64,000 nucleotides of DNA, taken from NCBI GenBank assembly GCA_031296405.1, contig JAVKKH010000003.1, positions 1 through 64,000 on the forward strand, in the 5' to 3' direction. The DNA comes from Candidatus Tepidifontimicrobium thermophilum. GTDB lineage: Bacteria > Sysuimicrobiota > Sysuimicrobiia > Sysuimicrobiales > Sysuimicrobiaceae. A program made the translations under genes and the position numbers. Below, piece by piece: positions 59,577-64,000 of this stretch. Position 1 is the first letter of the stretch. Every line of letters begins with the position of its first letter. The notes under the pieces were generated by a model. The model was not told the DNA's origin and did not search any database. It saw only the letters and a program-made list of their open reading frames with translations.

Positions 59577-60554
59577 TCACTCCACGAAGCTCGGAGGCCG
59601 GTCCAGGGTGGAGGGCGCGAACAGGCCCGCCACCTCCAGCCGGCGAGCGGTCAGCCCCTGCTCGTACGCGTACTGTGCGGCCGTCTCCAGCACGTGCCGG
59701 TTGGGCTCAAACCCGTACGCCCAGGGGTCCGGGCCCATCAGGCGACGCTGCTCCTCCAGGGCCGGCAGGAACCACGCCAGGCTCACGCGCCGGGGGTCCT
59801 GCAGCCGGCGGTAGCACTCCTGCTTGCTGGCCTCAAACGCCTGGAGGAGGTTCGTGGCCACCCACGGGTGGCGTTCCAGCACCGCGGTGCGCACCACCAC
59901 CGTGTGCATGATGGGGAAGATACGGGTGCGGGTGAAGTAGGCCCTCTCCCGCTCCGGGTAGTCCTCGAACAGCCGCCGCACCGCGGGGTCTCCCCGACGG
60001 TAGGAGGGAAGCACCTCAGGGTAGATGACCGCGTCCAGCTCCCCACAGGCCAGCATGCGGTCGATGTTGGCACCGGGGGGCACCCGCTCGAGCCGGATCC
60101 CCCTGGAGGAGGGGTCCACGGGGAGGTCCTCCTCGTCCTGGGCCAGCCACCGGATGGTCCGGAGGTCCACGGCGTACTCGTGCTGGAGGATCCCCCGCAC
60201 CCACAGCCCTGCGGTGTTCTGGAAGGTCCGCAGCCCCACCTGCTTTCCCTGCAGATCCTGGGGCTCCCGCACACCTCCCCCGGATCGCACGAACACGTAC
60301 CCGTGGCGGAATCGACGGTGGGGGAAGACGGGGATGGCGGTGAAGCGGTCGGTGCGGTCCCGGTCCACCAGGTAGGAGGCCAGGGAGAGCTCGCACACGT
60401 CGAACTCCTCGTGCCGCAGCATCCGCCAGTGGCGCTCCGGGGAGGGGAGGGTGACGCACACCAGCTCGATCCCTCCTGGCCGCACTCCCCCGTCCAGCAG
60501 CGGGCGCAGGAGGTCGTAGTCGCCGCAGGCGAGGCTGAGCTGCAGACGCGCCAT
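59577..60554 (-). CDS. 4,5-dihydroxyphthalate decarboxylase-like protein (copy 3)
   Basis: 325 residues, no signal peptide. Pattern [61 protein letters not shown], and the C-terminal DPWAYGFEPNRHVLE shared with copies 1 and 2. It is the most diverged of the three (PHRR in place of PSRM). ATG at 60554 is 5 nt after the class II aldolase stop codon. Its partners here are an FAD hydroxylase, an aldolase and a TPP enzyme, not a Rieske oxygenase. Confidence 0.83.
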   Translation of the reverse strand: MARLQLSLACGDYDLLRPLLDGGVRPGGIELVCVTLPSPERHWRMLRHEEFDVCELSLASYLVDRDRTDRFTAIPVFPHRRFRHGYVFVRSGGGVREPQDLQGKQVGLRTFQNTAGLWVRGILQHEYAVDLRTIRWLAQDEEDLPVDPSSRGIRLERVPPGANIDRMLACGELDAVIYPEVLPSYRRGDPAVRRLFEDYPERERAYFTRTRIFPIMHTVVVRTAVLERHPWVATNLLQAFEASKQECYRRLQDPRRVSLAWFLPALEEQRRLMGPDPWAYGFEPNRHVLETAAQYAYEQGLTARRLEVAGLFAPSTLDRPPSFVE

Positions 60555-60559
60555 GAATC

Positions 60560-61309
60560 CTACCCGGACAGGGCGGGGTGCACCCAGCCCCGCTCCCACC
60601 GCTGGAGCTTCCGCACGTAGTAGCCCCAGTTGCGCTCCAGCTGCCGGGGGGAGTGCAGGTGGGCGGCCTTCTGCGCGACCTCCGCCTCCGGGGTCCACTC
60701 GTACGGCCCCAGGCAGGCGGCGAGGATCTGCAGCTTGGCGGCCCGCTCCAGCTGCAGGGCGAACAGGGCTGCTTCCTCCACGCTGGAGCCCACCGTCACG
60801 ATCCCGTGGTTGCGCATCAGACACGCCCGGGCGGAACCCAAGGCCCGGGCCAGGGCCTCCCCCTGCTCCCGGGTGTGCACGAGGTCCGTGGTGAAGGTGT
60901 AACGGGGGACCTCCGGCCAGAACAGGGTACCCTCGTGGCTCACGGGGCGCAGGGGCACGTGGCTCGCCGCGAGCGCGGTGGCGTACGGCGGGTGGGTGTG
61001 GACCACGGCCATCACGTCGGACCGCGCCCGGTAGATCTCCGCATGGATGGGCAGCTCCGTGTGCGGCCGGCCGCTGCCCCAAACCTTGTTGCCGTCCAGG
61101 TCCACCAGCACCACATCGTCCGCGGTGACTTCGTCCAGGCCGAGCCCGCTGGCCTTGATCCAGTAGTACGGCGTCCCCGGATGCCGTGCGGACACGTGTC
61201 CCTGGGTGATGTCCGTGTGGCCCTCCATGGCCAGCACCCGGCACGCCACCGCCACCCGTTCTCGCAGCTCCGCGCCCTCCTGAGCCCAGCGATCTTCAGA
61301 TCCCACCAC
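60560..61309 (-). CDS. Class II aldolase/adducin family protein (copy 4)
   Basis: 249 residues with full zinc site H104/H106 (VVHTHPPY) and H168 (MRNHGIVTVG), plus acidic E91 in PIHAEIYRAR. It pairs by sequence with copy 2 at 45863. GTG at 61309 (a second GTG follows at once) behind GGAGGTG. It lies between the FAD hydroxylase and the third decarboxylase-like gene, consistent with a catabolic lyase or decarboxylase. Confidence 0.86.
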   Translation of the reverse strand: MVGSEDRWAQEGAELRERVAVACRVLAMEGHTDITQGHVSARHPGTPYYWIKASGLGLDEVTADDVVLVDLDGNKVWGSGRPHTELPIHAEIYRARSDVMAVVHTHPPYATALAASHVPLRPVSHEGTLFWPEVPRYTFTTDLVHTREQGEALARALGSARACLMRNHGIVTVGSSVEEAALFALQLERAAKLQILAACLGPYEWTPEAEVAQKAAHLHSPRQLERNWGYYVRKLQRWERGWVHPALSG

Positions 61310-61330
61310 ACACCTCCGTTTCGTGGAGTG

Positions 61331-62983
61331 TCAGCTTAAGCCATCCTCGTGTCCGGTCACCCGGGCCGCCAGGCGGAACACGCCCTCGCCGAAGGGGTCC
61401 CGGGGCAGGCGGTTCCCGCGCCACGCCACGTGGAGGTCGGGCCGGACCAGAATGAGGTCGTACCCGTACAGGTCCCGCACAGGTTCGTCCGGGATGTCCA
61501 GCACCTGGATGGGGGCCCGGAAGTACCCGAAGGCCTGCTCCAGCGGCGCGGTGTCCGTACGGGTTCCGCCGAGGCGGAGCAGGGAGTACCGGTCGGGCGG
61601 GAGACGGTCGTGGAGGGCGGTGCCGTCCCGTAGCCACACGTGAGGCAGGCGGGCGCCGGGCCAGGTGGTGGGCCGGTACTCCATGAAGCTGTCGGGGGGC
61701 GGGTCCCCGGGCTCCGGCCAGACGATGGGCGAGCCCAGGTAGCGGTAGCCCAGTTCCGTACCCAGCATCTCGTTGGTCTTGCGCTGCTCCACGTTGGCGA
61801 TCCGCGCCATCTCCTCGCGCGCCTGCTGGCCCTCGGGCGTGGGCTCCGAGATCCACGGCTTGTACGCGGCGCGCCACGCCTGACGGCCCAGGGCCGCAAA
61901 CCGTGCCGCGGCCACCGCCCGCTCGCCCACGGGCCGACGTTCCGCCTCGTAGGAGGCCAGCAGCTTGACCCCGCCCCATCCCTGCAGGACCGCGGCCAGC
62001 TTCCACGCCAGGTCCGTGGCGTCGCCCACCCCGGTGTTCATGCCCAGGCCGCCCGTGGGGATCACCAGGTGGACGGCGTCCCCCGCCAGGAACACTCGGC
62101 CCACCCGGTACCGTTCCGCCAACAGCAGCTGCTGGCGCCACCGCCCCGCGTAGAGCAGCTCGTAGCGGACCGGCATCCGCACCACCCGCTCGAAGATGCG
62201 GGGCATCTCCGCGTCGTCCTCCACCACCGCGTGCAGGGTGAAGTGGCGGGCGTCGTCCTGGACGATGAGCATGGTCTGCTGGGTGTCCGCCACGTGGTAG
62301 TGCCGGCCCTTGCCGACGGGGATCCGCTCGAACAGGTCCTCGGACCGGAACAGGGCCTGGCACAGCTCCCGGATGTTCCCCTCGCCGTGGAGCGCCACCC
62401 CCAGCAGCTCCCGGACCGTGCTGTTCCCGCCGTCGCAGCCCACCAGGTACTGCGCCCGCACCTCCACCACCGCGCCGTCGCTGGTCCTGCGGACCTGAGC
62501 GGTGACCCCGTGGGTGTCCTGCTGGAAGGACACCAGCTCGTGGCCGTAGCGGACGGTAACCGTAGGCAAGGCTTCCGCCTCGGACTTCAGCAGCGGTTCC
62601 AGGGTGTACTGCGAGATGAGCTGGTAGGGCTCCAGGGGCAGTGTTCCGTCGTTGCGGGAGCGGATCTGGGCCTCGGCCTCCGCCACCGACGGGTAGGCTA
62701 GCCGGAGGATGGGGGGATCCACCAGGGAGGTGACGATGAACACATCCATAGGGTAGTGCCGGGGAAAGCCCGCCTGCCGGATCTTCTCCGCGATCCGCAT
62801 CCGCCGGTAGATCTCCATGGTGCGGGCGTTGCAGCGTTCCATCTTGGGGAGGAACTGGGGGGCCTCCTTGCGCTCCACCAGGACGCAGCGCACGCCCCGC
62901 TGCCCGAGATCCACGGCCAGGGTAAGGCCCACCGGCCCGGCCCCGACGATCAGGACCTGCGTCTGCAGCTGCAGGTTCGCCAT
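61331..62983 (-). CDS. FAD-dependent aromatic monooxygenase (MhpA/PheA-like)
   Basis: 550 residues of the class A flavoprotein hydroxylases. FAD-binding GAGPVG (14-19) with E37-type end of the fold (LVERKEAPQ), the DG motif GCDGGNSTVREL, and the second FAD motif LAGDAVHLVIPTGG with MNTGVGDATDLAWKL. The C-terminal third is the thioredoxin-like part found in phenol hydroxylase and MhpA. It uses NAD(P)H and O2 to hydroxylate a phenolic ring and needs no partner. ATG at 62983 follows GAGGA. It heads the minus-strand unit behind promoter module E. Confidence 0.9.
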   Translation of the reverse strand: MANLQLQTQVLIVGAGPVGLTLAVDLGQRGVRCVLVERKEAPQFLPKMERCNARTMEIYRRMRIAEKIRQAGFPRHYPMDVFIVTSLVDPPILRLAYPSVAEAEAQIRSRNDGTLPLEPYQLISQYTLEPLLKSEAEALPTVTVRYGHELVSFQQDTHGVTAQVRRTSDGAVVEVRAQYLVGCDGGNSTVRELLGVALHGEGNIRELCQALFRSEDLFERIPVGKGRHYHVADTQQTMLIVQDDARHFTLHAVVEDDAEMPRIFERVVRMPVRYELLYAGRWRQQLLLAERYRVGRVFLAGDAVHLVIPTGGLGMNTGVGDATDLAWKLAAVLQGWGGVKLLASYEAERRPVGERAVAAARFAALGRQAWRAAYKPWISEPTPEGQQAREEMARIANVEQRKTNEMLGTELGYRYLGSPIVWPEPGDPPPDSFMEYRPTTWPGARLPHVWLRDGTALHDRLPPDRYSLLRLGGTRTDTAPLEQAFGYFRAPIQVLDIPDEPVRDLYGYDLILVRPDLHVAWRGNRLPRDPFGEGVFRLAARVTGHEDGLS

Positions 62984-63004
62984 GGCGTCCTCGCGTCCGC
63001 TACT

Positions 63005-63057
63005 ACCGTCTTCGACTGGAAGCTGGAACGCAACGGGCGTGTTCGAGAATGCTGAAC
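63005..63057 (-). promoter_or_regulatory. Catabolic promoter module E for 62983-56639
   Basis: The dyad at 63041-63057 (plus strand GTTCGAGAATGCTGAAC) is followed leftward by 7 nt, TTGCGT (63033-63028), 17 nt and GACGGT (63010-63005). The expected start point is only about 15 nt before the ATG, with the GAGGA ribosome site just inside. The -10 is the weakest of the set. Confidence 0.6.
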
Positions 63058-63083
63058 CAGCCCGCGGCGGAGGGGGAAGCGGG

Positions 63084-63782
63084 CTACAGCAGCGCCGGCA
63101 GGATCTCCAACCACATCCCCACACCCACCGCCACGCTGGCCAGACCGGCGGAAGCGCGCACGATCTGGTACAGCCGCTCCCAGCGGGAGACCGCGGCCAG
63201 GGTAGGCGCGGCGATGCACAGGCTGGTGAGGAACATGCCGGCCCAAGTCCCCACGCCGAAGGCCAGGAGGTACGCCACGCCCGCCGCCAGGGAAGTCGCC
63301 GCGGTCATGGCCACCACCGCGGCAGCGCCGCTCCCCGCCAGGCCGTGGACGACGCCTATCAGGAAACTGATGCGTCCCCGAGCCCCTTCCGACGTGTGCG
63401 TGTGCGCGTGGTCAGGGCCTCCCAGGTGGGTGTGGAAATGTGGGTGGGACCGGCCGTCGTGCTCGTGGACGTGGAAGTGTACCCGCTCGCGCCGAAGCGC
63501 CCACAGGGTGCGCAATCCGAGGACCACCAGCAGGACCCCCACGCCTAGATCCACGGTGTGCTCCCACGCCTCAGGCAACCGCACCCGCAACGCCAGCAGC
63601 GGCAGGCCAACCGCGGCGATGGGCAGCAGGTGGCCTGCACCCCACCACAGCCCGAGCCGCGCCGCGGGCCACAGGCGGCGCTCCTCTGCCACGAGGGTGG
63701 AGACCGCCACGAGGTGGTCCGGGTCCAGGGCGTGCCGGACCCCCAGGACGAACGCTGCCCCCAGCAACAGGGCAAAGGACAC
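63084..63782 (-). CDS. NicO/UreH-type nickel or cobalt transporter
   Basis: 232 residues with six or seven helices, the metal motif RHALDPDHLVAVST (HX4DH type) in the first helix and a His-rich loop (HFHVHEHDGRSHPHFHTH, about 128-145) between helices. The second half holds GVVHGLAGSGAAAVVAMTA. It would move Ni2+ or Co2+. I chose GTG 63782 because AGGAGG lies six nt upstream; a longer reading adds 26 polar residues. It has its own promoter. Cobalt uptake would fit a cobalamin-linked EutA-like protein, but that is only a thought. Confidence 0.83.
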   Translation of the reverse strand: MSFALLLGAAFVLGVRHALDPDHLVAVSTLVAEERRLWPAARLGLWWGAGHLLPIAAVGLPLLALRVRLPEAWEHTVDLGVGVLLVVLGLRTLWALRRERVHFHVHEHDGRSHPHFHTHLGGPDHAHTHTSEGARGRISFLIGVVHGLAGSGAAAVVAMTAATSLAAGVAYLLAFGVGTWAGMFLTSLCIAAPTLAAVSRWERLYQIVRASAGLASVAVGVGMWLEILPALL

Positions 63783-63859
63783 GGAAACCTCCTGTCCTGC
63801 CGGGCCAGCGCGGAGGTGGGCCGGGTCCGTACCCCGCACGTGACCGGTTTTCCCGGACA

Positions 63860-63888
63860 AGCCTAGCTACGGCTGTGCGTGCGGTCAA
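63860..63888 (-). promoter_or_regulatory. Sigma70-like promoter of the NicO-type gene
   Basis: On the minus strand TTGACC (63888-63883) is followed after 17 nt by TAGGCT (63865-63860). The -35 is a 5/6 match. It lies 10 nt, not 7, from the nearest catabolic dyad (63899-63915), so control by that dyad is uncertain. The untranslated leader would be about 70 nt. Confidence 0.5.
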
Positions 63889-63898
63889 GCGGCGCGGT

Positions 63899-63951
63899 GT
63901 GCAGGATAGCGGAACCGCGCGCTTGTACGCCGGCTGGCCTCGTGTTACGCA
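63899..63951 (+). promoter_or_regulatory. Catabolic promoter module F for a unit beginning at the right edge
   Basis: The dyad GTGCAGGATAGCGGAAC (63899-63915) is followed after 7 nt by TTGTAC (63923-63928), and after 17 nt by TACGCA (63946-63951). The expected start point near 63958 leaves about 35 nt before a GTG with a purine-rich ribosome site at the window edge. The island therefore continues to the right. Confidence 0.62.
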
Positions 63952-63992
63952 GGGGATGGCGTGGCAGCAGGCGCGGGAAGGGGGTGGTGCAC

Positions 63993-64000
63993 GTGCGGGC
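63993..64000 (+). CDS. Possible start of a further gene, cut by the window edge
   Basis: GGGAAGGGGG (63975-63984) is followed after eight nt by GTG at 63993 and CGG, the same VR start seen in several binding-protein genes here. GTG codons at 63984 and 63987 are alternatives. Only two full codons are visible, so nothing can be said of the product. Confidence 0.3.

Noticed and set aside
57531-60620. A 1029-codon plus-strand frame over 57531-60620
   Set aside because: It lies opposite the TPP enzyme and the decarboxylase-like gene, both of which have clear motifs, and its own composition is that of an antisense shadow.
1-64000. Mobile elements, CRISPR arrays, tRNA or rRNA genes
   Set aside because: I saw no transposase or integrase, no regularly spaced repeats, no cloverleaf-like stretch in the few gaps, and no gap above 220 bp. 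Paralogous genes are diverged, so they are not recent copies carried by an element.

Overview
The window is about 70% G+C, has no IS element, tRNA, rRNA or CRISPR array, and is almost completely packed with genes. Most genes start with GTG or TTG, and many neighbours are coupled by 4-bp ATGA/GTGA/TTGA overlaps. A ttuB-ttuA-trmI operon at the left end (2-thiolation of T54 and m1A58 methylation of tRNA, both heat-stabilising) points to a high-GC thermophilic bacterium. I cannot assign the phylum. An uncultured hot-spring lineage, a Thermaerobacter-like Firmicute or a Deinococcota-like organism would all fit.

Layout: 1-2699 holds housekeeping genes: the end of a CelD/BcsL-type acetyltransferase, then ttuB, ttuA and trmI. 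From 2730 to the right edge the window is one large catabolic island for aromatic acids, built of seven transcription units. (1) 2812-12769 (+): ABC transporter, fused indolepyruvate ferredoxin oxidoreductase, a second permease and binding protein, a 4,5-dihydroxyphthalate decarboxylase-like enzyme. (2) 20474-12771 (-): Rieske dioxygenase alpha/beta, a second such decarboxylase, and the lower meta-cleavage pathway. (3) 20662-28577 (+): second Rieske alpha/beta, a small unknown protein, class II aldolase, ABC transporter with an ATPase fused to a Tat-signal binding protein, zinc alcohol dehydrogenase, MFS carrier. (4) 29609-28581 (-): bicupin. (5) 34716-29719 (-): bicupin, EutA-like ATPase, MFS, two CHR proteins. 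(6) 34902-56631 (+): 21 genes with tripartite tricarboxylate transporter, bicupin, ABC transporter, third Rieske alpha/beta, second small unknown protein, SDR, two class II aldolases, HpaB-type hydroxylase, MFS, iron-type ABC transporter, TPP enzyme. (7) 62983-56639 (-): FAD hydroxylase, class II aldolase, third decarboxylase, second TPP enzyme and the ATPase for the iron-type transporter. A NicO-type metal carrier (63782-63084) and the start of another unit follow.

Together these genes import organic acids (nine binding proteins), hydroxylate the ring (three Rieske oxygenases, an FADH2 and an FAD monooxygenase), rearomatise and decarboxylate it (SDR, three decarboxylase-like proteins, four class II aldolases), and feed a 2-hydroxymuconate pathway to pyruvate and acetyl-CoA. 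I found no classical extradiol dioxygenase, Rieske reductase or ferredoxin, flavin reductase, CoA ligase or transcription regulator in the window.

The most striking non-coding signal is a shared promoter module. Every one of the seven catabolic units, plus the unit starting at the right edge, begins with a 17-bp dyad (consensus GTTCGGGAWAGCNGAAC). The dyad is followed after exactly 7 nt by a TTGT-like -35 hexamer and after a further exactly 17 nt by a weak -10. One copy (34788-34804) fits promoters in both directions. This looks like the operator of a single activator, encoded elsewhere, that controls the whole island.
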